Assembly: GCA_013361705.1 (NCBI GenBank)
Contig: JABFXN010000230.1
Coordinates: 1-48,174 of the forward strand
Reading direction: 5' to 3'
From: Acidobacteriaceae bacterium
GTDB taxonomy: Bacteria; Acidobacteriota; Terriglobia; Terriglobales; Acidobacteriaceae
Length of the DNA stretch: 48,174 bases
Part shown: positions 1 through 9,950 of the stretch, one piece after another
Position numbering within the stretch: position 1 is the first letter of the stretch
How the letters are laid out: each line of letters opens with the position of its first letter
Translations under genes and position numbers: made by a program
Notes under the pieces: model-generated
The model's database searches: none
Told to the model about the DNA's origin: nothing
The model's input: the letters and a program-made list of their open reading frames with translations, nothing else

Positions 1-1
1 G

Positions 2-100
2 CATACCTATGAGCGTGTCGATAAGCCCCGGGGCGAGTTCTTCCACACCAACTGGACCGGCCGCGGCGGCCGTGTCTCGTCGAGCACCTACAACGCCTGA
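2..100 (+). CDS. C-terminal fragment of a protein truncated by the window edge (...HTYERVDKPRGEFFHTNWTGRGGRVSSSTYNA*)
   Basis: Open frame from base 2 to TGA at 98-100, followed immediately by a strong terminator hairpin. Confidence 0.6.
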   Translation, partial: HTYERVDKPRGEFFHTNWTGRGGRVSSSTYNA

Positions 101-112
101 TCTTCAGGTATA

Positions 113-155
113 GAAAGATAAAGGGCGAGGCCGCTGGCCTCGCCCTTTATCTTTC
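113..155 (+). terminator. Terminator-like hairpin with 20-bp perfect stem (GAAAGATAAAGGGCGAGGCC-GCT-GGCCTCGCCCTTTATCTTTC)
   Basis: Perfect inverted repeat with 3-nt loop, 12 nt after the stop codon at 98-100. Confidence 0.85.
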
Positions 156-235
156 GTGAGTAACAAACTTGAAGCTGATCTAGTGTCCGGTGTCTAAAGT
201 TCGTGACCTCGCATAAAGAGATTTGCCATCCGAAG

Positions 236-345
236 CATTGAAAAGCAGGTCCTTCAATTCGCCACCTCAACCAGCGAAGCTGGCTGGGGACCCGTTCGTT
301 CGGGATGACAATATTTACAACAGGAAGTTTTTAGATTCTGGAGAC
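236..345. repeat. Interspersed intergenic repeat, family B copy 1 (GCAGGTCCTTC...CCAGCGAAGCTGG...GGGGACCC...GGGATGACAA)
   Basis: Aligns by eye with 27075-27195; core shared with 12010-12045. Confidence 0.7.
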
Positions 346-2192
346 TAGAAGGTAAACGCGAGCCCCGCCTGAAGCATGCGCGGCGCCTGAGCCAGATAAA
401 GGGTTCTGCCGTCGGAGGAGAGATACGGCTGATAGCCCTGCTCCAGCAGGTTGGTGACGTCGAGGAACGCCTCCATATTCTCGAGCCGGAGGCGGCGAAT
501 GCGAAGCGGCTGCCGTACAGACAAGCTCAGGTAGGGCTGACGGCTCAAGGCCGAGAAGAGGTTCACAGGCGTGACCGTCTGCTCATTCTGCCAGCGATAG
601 CTTGTGCGAAGCTGCGTCCCCGAAGCTGGCAGCAGCGCCTTAATTCCCACTGAGGCCGATTTCGTGCGACCCGCACGGAACCGGGTGACCGTCTGAGACG
701 ACGTCTGTGGAGCGTTGATCACCGACAAGGCATCGCCCGTGTTCAGTTCGACTGTCGTCCAGAGGTTCTGCCCTAGCTGTTCGCTCGCAAAAACGCTCCA
801 ACCGACGGAGGTATACGCATCTCCCATCATTCGGGCGGTTCCGGTGGTTGCATCCGCCAGCATGGTTCCATGCGCCAACTGAGAACCGGTAACAGGCCCG
901 ATACCGGCCACCATGGGTCGATCGATCGAATCCCGGTAGTATGCCGTACGGATACTTCCCTTACCGTTCCGGAGCGCCGCGGCAAATTGCTGGTGGGTAC
1001 CGCGCTCCTGTAGCATGCGGTCTCCCTGCAGCACGGCGACTGGAAGAGGCGCATCGGCGGCATCAATATCGTCCGCGCTCTGCGTCTCGCGAGAGCGAGC
1101 CATACGATAACTCAGCACCAGCATATCGCTGGGATGCATCGCCAGCTTTACGAAGGGACGCGCCTCAACGGAGGCAGCCCCCATACGTACGGCGCGCAGA
1201 GAGCTACCCACTTCCAGGGAAAGCATGTCGCCGAAGTTCATCACTTCAGCGGAGTCAATCGTATATGCCTGGTATCCGCTCGCGCCCCCTTGTCCCATCA
1301 TTTCGGGGTGGTCCTGGAATGAGACCCGGGTGCGGGTATAGCCGAACATGCCAGCAGGCTGCTGATAGACCACAGAACCTTCCGTGGCGGCACCCATCGC
1401 ATAGGGTCCACTCACGACGCTGCTTCCGGCACGGACAAGAGTGCCGTACCCGTCGCTGCTGGCAGTGCCGTAGGTGACGGCATTCTTAACTCCGCCGCCG
1501 CCAAAACCGTCTCCACTGACCGCTTCAACCCGCGTATGGCTGACGCGCCGCGGGGTCTCAGGTCCAGGAGAGATCAACACCACGTCCTGATCGCCTGCCA
1601 GGCGCAGAATCGGCCTGTTTGCCGCCGTACGTAGCGACCAGGTCCACTCATCGGCTGGTTCATCCGGCTGGCGACGCTCAGCAGGAAGCCACCGGCTCTC
1701 CTCGAAGAGAGTCGTCAGCGTCAGGTTGACGACGGCCTGAGCCCCGGCGCGAAGGCGAAGATCGCCCCGCATCGACGGCAGGAACAGAGCCGCACTTGCG
1801 CGTACCTGATATTTTCCAGGAGTGAGATTCCGGATGACGTAGTGACCCTTCAGGTCTGTCACCGCCATTCCGGCAGGAGTGGCGTCCGGCAGAAGTGCCT
1901 GTACGAGGGCGCCCATCTGGGGAAACCCATGGGCATCACGCACGATACCTGACACATCAGCCCCTTTGGGCTGTGCGACGGCAACGCCAATCGCCACTGG
2001 CATCAATACCAGAAGCAACGATACGGATTGGAGTCGGACTCGCTTCACTGCGCTTGCACACGAAACACTGCGCCAGCCAATTCCAGAAAATCCGCGTCCC
2101 TGCATAACAGCCTGGACAGCGTTTTCAGGTTGCCTCTGCCGCCGGTGCTCCTTCGGCCCAGCTATGCAGCTTTCCGGCTTCCTGACCTGCAA
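345..2192 (-). CDS. Carboxypeptidase-regulatory-like domain outer-membrane beta-barrel protein
   Basis: Signal-like segment (VKRVRLQSVSLLLVLMPVAIGVAVAQ), SGIVRDAHGFPQMGALV...GHYVIRNLTPGKYQVRAS domain, barrel-like C-terminus ending in F. True start probably near 2048 (GTG) or 2105. Confidence 0.75.
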   Translation of the reverse strand: MQVRKPESCIAGPKEHRRQRQPENAVQAVMQGRGFSGIGWRSVSCASAVKRVRLQSVSLLLVLMPVAIGVAVAQPKGADVSGIVRDAHGFPQMGALVQALLPDATPAGMAVTDLKGHYVIRNLTPGKYQVRASAALFLPSMRGDLRLRAGAQAVVNLTLTTLFEESRWLPAERRQPDEPADEWTWSLRTAANRPILRLAGDQDVVLISPGPETPRRVSHTRVEAVSGDGFGGGGVKNAVTYGTASSDGYGTLVRAGSSVVSGPYAMGAATEGSVVYQQPAGMFGYTRTRVSFQDHPEMMGQGGASGYQAYTIDSAEVMNFGDMLSLEVGSSLRAVRMGAASVEARPFVKLAMHPSDMLVLSYRMARSRETQSADDIDAADAPLPVAVLQGDRMLQERGTHQQFAAALRNGKGSIRTAYYRDSIDRPMVAGIGPVTGSQLAHGTMLADATTGTARMMGDAYTSVGWSVFASEQLGQNLWTTVELNTGDALSVINAPQTSSQTVTRFRAGRTKSASVGIKALLPASGTQLRTSYRWQNEQTVTPVNLFSALSRQPYLSLSVRQPLRIRRLRLENMEAFLDVTNLLEQGYQPYLSSDGRTLYLAQAPRMLQAGLAFTF

Positions 2193-2194
2193 TA

Positions 2195-3928
2195 TTACTC
2201 CACAACAAACGGTGCTGACTCAGCGATTTGCTGCTTTGAGACGCCGTCATCCACCTTGATGGTTACCTGGTACTTGCCAGGCTGCAGGCTGGCAAGCGGG
2301 ACACTTTTCTCCAACGTTACCTGGTCGGCATGCGGATTCAGCTTCGCTGTCTCCTCTGTCGCATCCAGAAGTGCTTTGTTATTCGATAGATCGGTGATCT
2401 GATACTCGATCTTGGCGCTGTTGACCTTGCTCTTTTCGTCGATGCCGAGGTTGTAAACCTGCATCCAGAAATTCAGGCTCTGGTCGCGCTTGAAGGTAAC
2501 CGGAACTCCGGAACCAGCCGAGACACGCGGGCGGATACGGGTGTTCCCGATCACAAAGTTGCCGGTGCTGATCTCGTGGGTGCTGACCCGCTCCATCTTG
2601 TCGGCCAGAATCAGGCTGGAGGCCGACAGGCGGTCGTCGTCGAACTTCGGCACGTTTACGCTGCGCTTCCAGGTGCCGATGTGGTCAGGATTGTTGACAT
2701 CCTTAATCGCGATGTCCACCTTATATAGTCCAGGCTTCAGCGGCAGCGACTTCCAATACACCGAAACGTTGTCCTGAGTCTTCGGCAGGAGCTCGCTCGG
2801 GACCTGGATGCTGACCGTATCTTCGAAGGTCTGCACAACCTTGTGGTTCAGGTTGGTTACGCGGCCAAGAATATTGACCGTACCCGTCGACACGCCATCC
2901 TTATTGGAGAAGGTTACGTCGCGGTTCTTTACCTGCAGCGTCAGGGGAACAAGCACCGTCTCGTTCGTGACTTTCACATAGTCCGTACGGACGTCGAAGA
3001 GGAACGGGGGGCCGTTCAGGATGGTCGACTTGGTCAGATACTGTTCCAGATCCTTGAACTTGATCTGCGGAGCAGCCATCAACTTCGCGTACGTATTCAG
3101 ACGGTCGAACTGCTTGGACTGATTCATGGAGCTGCGCGGTCCAAGACCGAGCTGCTCCATACCGCCCTGCGTAAAGCGGTCAGTCTTGCTTCCCTGCCCC
3201 CACTGCTCGTAGAGCGTGAGACCGGCGCCTGGAACCATCTTCAGGGCGTCCTTTTCAGAACGATCGATGGTCATGTGGTAGTCGCCGCACATGCAGGTGT
3301 CAACAAATTCGATATCGATGTTGTCGCCGACACCTTCAAGATAGCGGTAGTGCCATGTCTCAAACGGGTAGGTCGAGGTGGAACCGCCGCCCTCATCGAT
3401 GGGACGTTCATACTGTCCGCCCGAGGGGTGCGAATCGATGCTGTCCGGCTTGCCGTAGGCAATATAGATATGGCCGCGGTCGGTCTTCCAGCCGGGCTTA
3501 CCAGCGGCGAAGTGCTCATTCGCGTAAGCGATGCGCTGGTAGTGCTCCTCGCGATACTCGTTGTCGGGCGAATCCGGGTTCGGATTACGGCGCTGCCAGA
3601 AAGCTTCGATAAATGCGTCGCGCTCCTCATCATTTGAGAGCTGCTTGAACGCCTGCAGTTCCTCGTCCGTGATGATCCAGACGACGTCCTGATCAAGCCA
3701 TTTCTTGTATTCGCCCTTGATTTCTTTCTTGAGGTCCTTCTGCTGCTGAATGCGCTCGCGGTCAGAGAGACGACGCTTCAATGGGTCGGGATGCTCCACG
3801 ACCTGCGGCTTGGCAGCAGGGCTATTGCTGTCACCGGACTGAGCGTCCTGTCCATAGGCGACTGCTCCTCCGACTGTCGCAGAAAAAACTAAACTTGCGC
3901 CGAGCAGAAGGAAACCACAGGTCTTCAT
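2195..3928 (-). CDS. GWxTD domain-containing exported protein
   Basis: Signal peptide; WLDQDVVWIITDEELQAFKQLSNDEERDAFIEAFWQRRNPNPDSPDNEYREEHYQRIAYANEHF...GWKTDRGHIYIAYGKPD matches the GWxTD family. Confidence 0.88.
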   Translation of the reverse strand: MKTCGFLLLGASLVFSATVGGAVAYGQDAQSGDSNSPAAKPQVVEHPDPLKRRLSDRERIQQQKDLKKEIKGEYKKWLDQDVVWIITDEELQAFKQLSNDEERDAFIEAFWQRRNPNPDSPDNEYREEHYQRIAYANEHFAAGKPGWKTDRGHIYIAYGKPDSIDSHPSGGQYERPIDEGGGSTSTYPFETWHYRYLEGVGDNIDIEFVDTCMCGDYHMTIDRSEKDALKMVPGAGLTLYEQWGQGSKTDRFTQGGMEQLGLGPRSSMNQSKQFDRLNTYAKLMAAPQIKFKDLEQYLTKSTILNGPPFLFDVRTDYVKVTNETVLVPLTLQVKNRDVTFSNKDGVSTGTVNILGRVTNLNHKVVQTFEDTVSIQVPSELLPKTQDNVSVYWKSLPLKPGLYKVDIAIKDVNNPDHIGTWKRSVNVPKFDDDRLSASSLILADKMERVSTHEISTGNFVIGNTRIRPRVSAGSGVPVTFKRDQSLNFWMQVYNLGIDEKSKVNSAKIEYQITDLSNNKALLDATEETAKLNPHADQVTLEKSVPLASLQPGKYQVTIKVDDGVSKQQIAESAPFVVE

Positions 3929-4147
3929 AACGATGACAACACTCCGAGGGTTGTACGCCCCATTTTAGTGCGGTTTTCGACCGAACTCAACCTGGCAGGA
4001 GTACATCCGTTTGACGCTCCGCTGGTATGATGGTCACCATCCTTACCGGCAATGCGTTTTGTACATGGAGCTTTTCTCGAAACCATGAAACCAATCCGCA
4101 TCCGGTTGCGTATTGAAGCTCTGCAGAGGTTCCCGCGAAAATCGCCC

Positions 4148-5533
4148 ATGAGCGCAAAAAAAATCGTTGCCATTCTTGCTGTTGTCCTGGTTCTTGCGAC
4201 TGTCGTCGTCGCTTCCATTGCGAAAAGCCGTTCCGGAGTTACACCGGTAGCCACAGCGAAGGTCACCCGCCAGGAGCTTCTCTCCATCGTGAGCGGCACC
4301 GGTCAGATCAAACCGAAGACTTATGTAAATGTCGGCGCCACCGCCTTCGGCCGCATTACGCACCTCTACGTGAAAGAAGGCGATCACGTAAAGAAGGGCC
4401 AGACGCTGGCGGCCATCGAGAGCGTTCAGCCCGAGTCGGCTGTGGCTGCCCAGACCGCGAACATCGCTGCGGCGAAAACCGATCTCAGCTCCTCACAGGC
4501 CGCAATTAAGACCGCTGAGGCCAACGTCATCCAGGCAAAGGCTGATCTGACTCAGAAACGTTTTGATTACAACCGTTATGAGCAGCTCTACCAGGAAAAA
4601 CTCATCTCCAAGCAGGACTACGACGCCAAAAAGGCTGCCTACGAGGTAGCTGTTGCGACCGTGGCACAGCGCGAGGCCTCACTGAACCAGTCGAAGGCTC
4701 AGGCAGACTCCTCCGCGAGCAAGATTCAGCAAGCGGTTGCCAATCAGCGCGCCAACTTCGACACGCTGGATAAGACCATCTCCCGTGCGCCCTTTGACGC
4801 CCTTGTCACCAACGTTCCCGTCCGTGAGGGCGAGACCATGGTTACCGGTATTCAGAACGCCCTCGGCTCTACGCTGATGACTCTGGCTGACATGTCGGTC
4901 ATCACCGCGGAGGTGAAGGTCGATGAGACCGACATCGTGAACGTCAAGATGGACCAAACGGTGAATGTGACGATCGATGCCCTGCCTGGCCGCAGCTTTA
5001 AAGGTCACGTTACCGAGGTGGGCGATCAGGCGCTGCTGCGCACCACTGGCATTGCCACCTCGCAGTCGACCACCGGCACCGAAGAAGCCAAGGACTTCAA
5101 GGTGGTTGTCACCCTCGACGAGGTCTCCGACGATCTGAAGCCCGGTCTCTCCTGCACCGCCAAAATCACAACTGCGAAGGTAGAAAACGCTCTCAGCCTG
5201 CCGATCCAGGCCCTGGTACAGCGCGACCCGGCCATTGAGAATATCTACGCCTCCACCAAGAAGACCACCGAAGCGGCAACCAAAGCAGCAGCCATCAAAG
5301 CCAATCCGATCCAGGGGGTCTACCTTCTGGAGCCCAAGAACGGCAAGCCGGCCGTGCGCTTTGTCCCAGTCGCTACCGGAGTTACGGGCGCAACCGAGAT
5401 TCAGGTACTCTCTGGCCTCAAAGAAGGGCAGGAGATTGTGATTGGGCGCTTCAAAGTATTGCGAACTCTTAAGTCAGGCATGACCGTAAAGCGAGACAAT
5501 ACTCCAGAGACGGCCACTGAGAGCGCCTCGTAG
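4148..5533 (+). CDS. HlyD/RND-type periplasmic adaptor (efflux subunit)
   Basis: N-terminal TM, GRITHLYVKEGDHVKKGQTLAAIES lipoyl-like domain, coiled-coil hairpin, beta-barrel. Start taken at MSAKKIVAIL rather than the ORF's upstream start. Confidence 0.88.
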   Translation: MSAKKIVAILAVVLVLATVVVASIAKSRSGVTPVATAKVTRQELLSIVSGTGQIKPKTYVNVGATAFGRITHLYVKEGDHVKKGQTLAAIESVQPESAVAAQTANIAAAKTDLSSSQAAIKTAEANVIQAKADLTQKRFDYNRYEQLYQEKLISKQDYDAKKAAYEVAVATVAQREASLNQSKAQADSSASKIQQAVANQRANFDTLDKTISRAPFDALVTNVPVREGETMVTGIQNALGSTLMTLADMSVITAEVKVDETDIVNVKMDQTVNVTIDALPGRSFKGHVTEVGDQALLRTTGIATSQSTTGTEEAKDFKVVVTLDEVSDDLKPGLSCTAKITTAKVENALSLPIQALVQRDPAIENIYASTKKTTEAATKAAAIKANPIQGVYLLEPKNGKPAVRFVPVATGVTGATEIQVLSGLKEGQEIVIGRFKVLRTLKSGMTVKRDNTPETATESAS

Positions 5534-5614
5534 GTAACTCGTAGGTAAATTGGGGGGAACCATTCCCCTCTTGCCAGCGTACAAGCACGCATACGACGAT
5601 TGGAGAGTAACCAC

Positions 5615-6367
5615 ATGTTGACGGAGACCCAAGTGGAACCCACCCTGACCCCGAACGCCGACGGTCCGCACGACGGCGAAGTCATCGTTACCGACGACCT
5701 GTGGAAGACCTACGTCATGGGTGAGCAGGAGGTTCATGCCCTGCGTGGCGTCAATCTCCGCATCCGTCACAACGAATACGTTGCGATTATGGGTCCCTCC
5801 GGTTCCGGTAAGTCGACCTTCATGAACCTGATCGGCTGCCTGGACTCACCGACTCAAGGCCATTACTGGCTAAATGGACATGATGTCTCCCAGCTCGATG
5901 ACGACGAACTGGCGCGCATCCGCAACAAGGAGATCGGGTTCGTCTTTCAGACATTCAACCTGTTGGCCCGCGCCACCGCACTCCACAATGTCGAGCTGCC
6001 GCTGATCTACAACGGCACTCCAGCAACGGAACGCATCGAACGCGCCAAGCAGGTATTGGAGTCGGTCGGCCTGGGTACACGCATGGACCATAAGCCGAAC
6101 GAGATGTCCGGTGGTCAGCGCCAGCGCGTTGCCATCGCACGAGCCCTGGTCAATTCGCCCTCCATCATCCTGGCAGACGAACCAACCGGTAACCTCGATT
6201 CGAAGACCGGTGATGAAATCATGACGCTTTTCGATGAGCTCCATGCCCGCGGCAACACCATCGTCGTGGTAACGCACGAACCGGATATTGCCGAGTTCGC
6301 ACATCGTATCGTTACCATCCGCGACGGCAAGATTGCCAGCGACAACCAGAGCAGCCGCGTTCGCTAG
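5615..6367 (+). CDS. ABC transporter ATP-binding protein (MacB/LolD-like)
   Basis: Walker [10 protein letters not shown], signature [15 protein letters not shown], Walker [18 protein letters not shown] upstream of ATG 5615. Confidence 0.92.
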   Translation: MLTETQVEPTLTPNADGPHDGEVIVTDDLWKTYVMGEQEVHALRGVNLRIRHNEYVAIMGPSGSGKSTFMNLIGCLDSPTQGHYWLNGHDVSQLDDDELARIRNKEIGFVFQTFNLLARATALHNVELPLIYNGTPATERIERAKQVLESVGLGTRMDHKPNEMSGGQRQRVAIARALVNSPSIILADEPTGNLDSKTGDEIMTLFDELHARGNTIVVVTHEPDIAEFAHRIVTIRDGKIASDNQSSRVR

Positions 6368-6386
6368 GCGGTCATCATGTATCGCG

Positions 6387-6421
6387 TGAGGCGGGAGAAG
6401 GAAGTTCCCTCTCCCGCCTCA
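6387..6421. terminator. Bidirectional terminator hairpin between convergent genes (TGAGGCGGGAGA...TCTCCCGCCTCA)
   Basis: 12-bp perfect stem followed by TACTTTT. Confidence 0.8.
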
Positions 6422-6430
6422 TACTTTTAA

Positions 6431-7168
6431 CTAGAGCAACCGCTCCCGTAGGTCATCCGTAATCGGTACCACCGCCAGAAGCACCAGAATAAATGCCAGC
6501 GGAAGTGTCGAGATATACCCCACCTGCTGAAACGAGATTGATCCCGCCAATCCGCCCAGGAAAAATAGACCCACCAAGCCTATAAGAATCCGCAGCTTGG
6601 CTATGTCCCCGGTAACAGGATCGTCTTTATGCCGACTCCAGTAGAGGAACTTCCCCAGCTCGATACCGGCATCGGTCACCATGCCCGTGACATGCGTCGT
6701 GCGGATCTCTGCCCGCGAGAGCTTGGTGATGATCGCGTTTTGCAGTCCCATGATGAAGCACAGGAGCACGACCGTTCCGGAGACAAAGAACCATTCATGC
6801 CGTACCAGTCGATTGCCCATAACGCCGAAGCAAAGCAGCAGCATGGCCTCAAGCATGAGGGGAAAGGCATATTGGCTGTGCAGATTGCGCCGCCGTCCCC
6901 AGTTGACCAGCAACGCCGTGCAAGCCGCGCCCATAAGGAACGAGGCCAACGATCCCAATCCGGCTAACGCCAGTCGCACTTGATGGATGGCGAGGTTGTC
7001 GGCGATCGACGAAACGATGCCCGACATATGTGAGGTGTACTGACCTACAGCAAAGAGGCCACCGGCATTGGTGGCGCCGGCGACAAATGCCAATAGAAAA
7101 GCGAGCCTGAGATTGAAGATCCGGTCTCGGTCCTTCCCTGTGAGCCGCCGGAGATATGGTATTGGCAC
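6431..7168 (-). CDS. DUF1275 (YoaK-like) membrane protein
   Basis: RLAFLLAFVAGATNAGGLFAVGQYTSHMSGIVSS is characteristic of the family; multiple TM segments. ORF extends to 7285 but its N-terminal part reads through a repeat; GTG near 7168 is a plausible start. Confidence 0.8.
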   Translation of the reverse strand: MPIPYLRRLTGKDRDRIFNLRLAFLLAFVAGATNAGGLFAVGQYTSHMSGIVSSIADNLAIHQVRLALAGLGSLASFLMGAACTALLVNWGRRRNLHSQYAFPLMLEAMLLLCFGVMGNRLVRHEWFFVSGTVVLLCFIMGLQNAIITKLSRAEIRTTHVTGMVTDAGIELGKFLYWSRHKDDPVTGDIAKLRILIGLVGLFFLGGLAGSISFQQVGYISTLPLAFILVLLAVVPITDDLRERLL

Positions 7169-7192
7169 CCTGCGATTCTTCCCTGCATCTAT

Positions 7193-7304
7193 TAGAGCAT
7201 TTTCCCTGTTGGGTAGCCCGGAAGGGATTTGCAGCGGCGTTCCATTGCGGGAAACGCCCATGGAGACGAAAGCCCTAATCTTCACCTACAGAGAAAATGC
7301 TCTA
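7193..7304. repeat. Foldback repeat family A, copy 1
   Basis: Terminal inverted repeats TAGAGCATTTTCCCTGT / ACAGAGAAAATGCTCTA; inner hairpin GGCGTTCC-ATTGC-GGGAAACGCC. Confidence 0.85.
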
Positions 7305-7342
7305 TCGCAGCACGCCATTTGAGATCCCGATACGAAGATGCT

Positions 7343-9823
7343 CTACCGGTGCGCGCTCTCCGGTGGAACCGGATATGCAGGCGGAGCTCCGGCAAAACTC
7401 AGCGCCACATGTTCGATCACCACTCCCGGATCACCCGCATAGCGGATACGTACGATATGCTGTCCTGCCTTCAACCCCGGCAGAGCAATTGTCTGTTCTG
7501 CAAAACCGCGAAGAACATTTGTCTTCCACGCCGAAATCCCACTCCGGTTCTCTTCGGTTCCGGAAGCATCCTGGAGCATCCATGCGCCATCGTCCACCTG
7601 CACCTCGTAACGAAGCTTATGGTCTGAGTCCACGGGAAAGTCAGGCAATAGATCAATCGCCAGGGTTGCATTTCCGGCCATAGCAGCATGCAAGACATAC
7701 TGTACGGAGCCCCTTGCCTGCAGCTCCGCCGAGCCACCTGAAACTCCCAGATCAGGCAGGATGCGCACTCCGGTTGTCTTCGACATGGCGTGCGCACCAT
7801 TCACCGCAGAGACCAGCGCCTCTTTCCCTTTGCCCCATGTCGCAGGCAACGTTACGTCCCTCTCCATGGGAATCGGAGGCATCTCGAAGACATGGCGATT
7901 GCGCGGATGCGAGGACATCATGCCCTCCCACTTGCCACCTTCCAGACCGTTGTACTCCGTAGTCAGGTGTTGAACAGAGTCATATGCGGCCTGAGATTTC
8001 TTGGCCGCATCCTGAGCTCTGGCAGTATCTCCCACCTGGGCGTCGAGAACCGCGCGATCGGCCCAGAGGAACTTCGCGTTGTGCGCAGCAGCGGCCTCAA
8101 TTGGGTACTGCACCAGCTCGAACCAAGCTGACCTTGACGAAGTGGGCACCACAACTGCCTGCTCGCGCTTTACCAGAGCATCCCAGGCATGGAGCCGTTG
8201 CGCATTCTCATCACCCCAGGCAAGTGGGTTGAACGCGGTTCGGTTGACACCATCGTCGTATCCGTTGAAACCCATGAATTCTGGCCGGCGGATAATGTTC
8301 AGCCGGTAGGATTCCGCCATCAGCTCTACCGCGGGCTTTGCCATTCGAGCGCCGAACTGCTCGCGCATCCACCGCTCCAGGAAAGAAGCCTGGCTCCCGC
8401 TTGCGGCCTTCGGTTCGTCCCACGCAAGCTGGAAGAAGTAATCCATCTGGACTTCACTCGGCTTGAGATCGCCGACATTCAGGACCCACAGCTTGCGAAC
8501 TTCATGCTTGTAGGCCTTCGTCAGCTCTTCCTGCATTAACGACAACGGCGTTGTCGCCAGCCATAGATGATCGTGCGGGAAGCCCCAATACGAAACGTGA
8601 TAGTAGAGAGCCGATCCGCCGGAGCGTTTACGCTCCTCAGCGTTCGGCATCTGACGAATGTACCCATAGTTGTCATCTGTCCAACCGAGGGTTATATCGT
8701 CAGGAATCTTCATGCCTACGCGATACAGGTCAATCGACTCCTTGTATAGCCAGTCCACCTGAGGAGCATCGGCGTGTCCGTGTTTCCGCAGAATCTCCTG
8801 CTGTGAAGCGATAACGCTCTCCACCAGACGGGCCTTTACCTCTTTCGTTCCGGTGGCTTCGAGTCCGCTATCGTGCACGCCGCGCATGCCTACTGTATAG
8901 AAGTTCTCGTACGCGCCGTTCTCGGCAATACGCTTGTCCCAATAGGTATCGATCGCGGGTTTGTTCACCTGATAGTTCCACGGACCATCGCGCTTCTCGT
9001 CCCACTCTCCCACGTTGTTACGCAACATTGCTTCGGAGTGCGAGGCGCCCATGACGATGCCCCAGCGATCTGCGAGCTTTGCATTCTCTGGAACTGCATT
9101 GAAGGCGAGTGTCCCTGGGTGCATCGCCGGCCACAGCAGATTAGCCCGCAGCCGCAGCAACAGCTCGAAGATGTGCTCATAGGTGCGGGGGCCGATGTTG
9201 TTCAGCTCCGGGTCCATCTTCTTCGCAGCCCATGGACGCAGGCCCCAGTCTTCATCATTCAGAAAGATTCCCCGATACTTCACCGTCGGTTCGTTCGTCG
9301 TCCAGCCCTGGCGAACGCTTACGGACCGATGCTTCTGCACCGGCACATCGGCCCACCAGTACCAGGGAGAGACTCCCATCTCCCGAGAGATCTCCAACAG
9401 CTCATATGCGGTCCCGCGGCGATCGCTTCCTGCAACCACCAACAGCTTCCGATGGCCGTTCGGCACAAGGAAGACTGCGCCACTCTCCCATTTGCTGCGC
9501 AACGCTGCAACAGCGTTCTCCTGGTGCAAGCTGTTCAGAGCGGGAGAGTGATCCAATGTCCCGATGACGACCGCATCTCCATCAGCCGGGACGGAATCCA
9601 CAACATGCGGCTTCACACCGGTCACACGCTCAAGATCGTCCGCGAAGAGCTTAACCGCCAGGCGGACCGTCTCAGCCTCCTCTTGCGAAACCACGAGACT
9701 GACAGTCTTTCCGCCCCTGGCCAGATCGAATCCCCGAGGCGTCTTCGGCGTATCCGTAACCACCTGCGCGCCGGAGACGGCACACAGCATCCCTAAAGGC
9801 AGAACCCATTCCAAAATTCGCAT
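7343..9823 (-). CDS. Glycosyl hydrolase family 115 protein (xylan alpha-1,2-glucuronidase-like)
   Basis: Signal peptide MRILEWVLPLGMLCAVSGA; ...KYRGIFLNDEDWGLRPWAAKKMDPELNNIGPRTYEHIFELLLRLRANLLWPAMHPGT... typical of GH115. Confidence 0.9.
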   Translation of the reverse strand: MRILEWVLPLGMLCAVSGAQVVTDTPKTPRGFDLARGGKTVSLVVSQEEAETVRLAVKLFADDLERVTGVKPHVVDSVPADGDAVVIGTLDHSPALNSLHQENAVAALRSKWESGAVFLVPNGHRKLLVVAGSDRRGTAYELLEISREMGVSPWYWWADVPVQKHRSVSVRQGWTTNEPTVKYRGIFLNDEDWGLRPWAAKKMDPELNNIGPRTYEHIFELLLRLRANLLWPAMHPGTLAFNAVPENAKLADRWGIVMGASHSEAMLRNNVGEWDEKRDGPWNYQVNKPAIDTYWDKRIAENGAYENFYTVGMRGVHDSGLEATGTKEVKARLVESVIASQQEILRKHGHADAPQVDWLYKESIDLYRVGMKIPDDITLGWTDDNYGYIRQMPNAEERKRSGGSALYYHVSYWGFPHDHLWLATTPLSLMQEELTKAYKHEVRKLWVLNVGDLKPSEVQMDYFFQLAWDEPKAASGSQASFLERWMREQFGARMAKPAVELMAESYRLNIIRRPEFMGFNGYDDGVNRTAFNPLAWGDENAQRLHAWDALVKREQAVVVPTSSRSAWFELVQYPIEAAAAHNAKFLWADRAVLDAQVGDTARAQDAAKKSQAAYDSVQHLTTEYNGLEGGKWEGMMSSHPRNRHVFEMPPIPMERDVTLPATWGKGKEALVSAVNGAHAMSKTTGVRILPDLGVSGGSAELQARGSVQYVLHAAMAGNATLAIDLLPDFPVDSDHKLRYEVQVDDGAWMLQDASGTEENRSGISAWKTNVLRGFAEQTIALPGLKAGQHIVRIRYAGDPGVVIEHVALSFAGAPPAYPVPPESAHR

Positions 9824-9835
9824 GACTGCTTCCAC

Positions 9836-9950
9836 TAGAGCATTTTCCCTGTTGCTGGGTAGCCCGGCAAGGAAGTACAGCGGCGTTTTCATTGCGGAAA
9901 ACGCCCATAGATTCGGAAGCTCTACTTTCACCCACAGGGAAAACGCTCTA
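9836..9950. repeat. Foldback repeat family A, copy 2
   Basis: TIRs TAGAGCATTTTCCCTGT / ACAGGGAAAACGCTCTA; inner hairpin GGCGTTTTC-ATTGCG-GAAAACGCC. Confidence 0.88.

Noticed and set aside
181-235. TAGTGTCCGGTGTCTAAAGTTCGTGAC segment as a possible IS remnant
   Set aside because: No paired terminus or transposase fragment found in the window; cannot be supported from this sequence alone.
2843-3637. 264-aa plus-strand ORF
   Set aside because: Antisense to the GWxTD gene; no family resemblance.
8873-9796. 307-aa plus-strand ORF
   Set aside because: Antisense to the well-supported GH115 gene.
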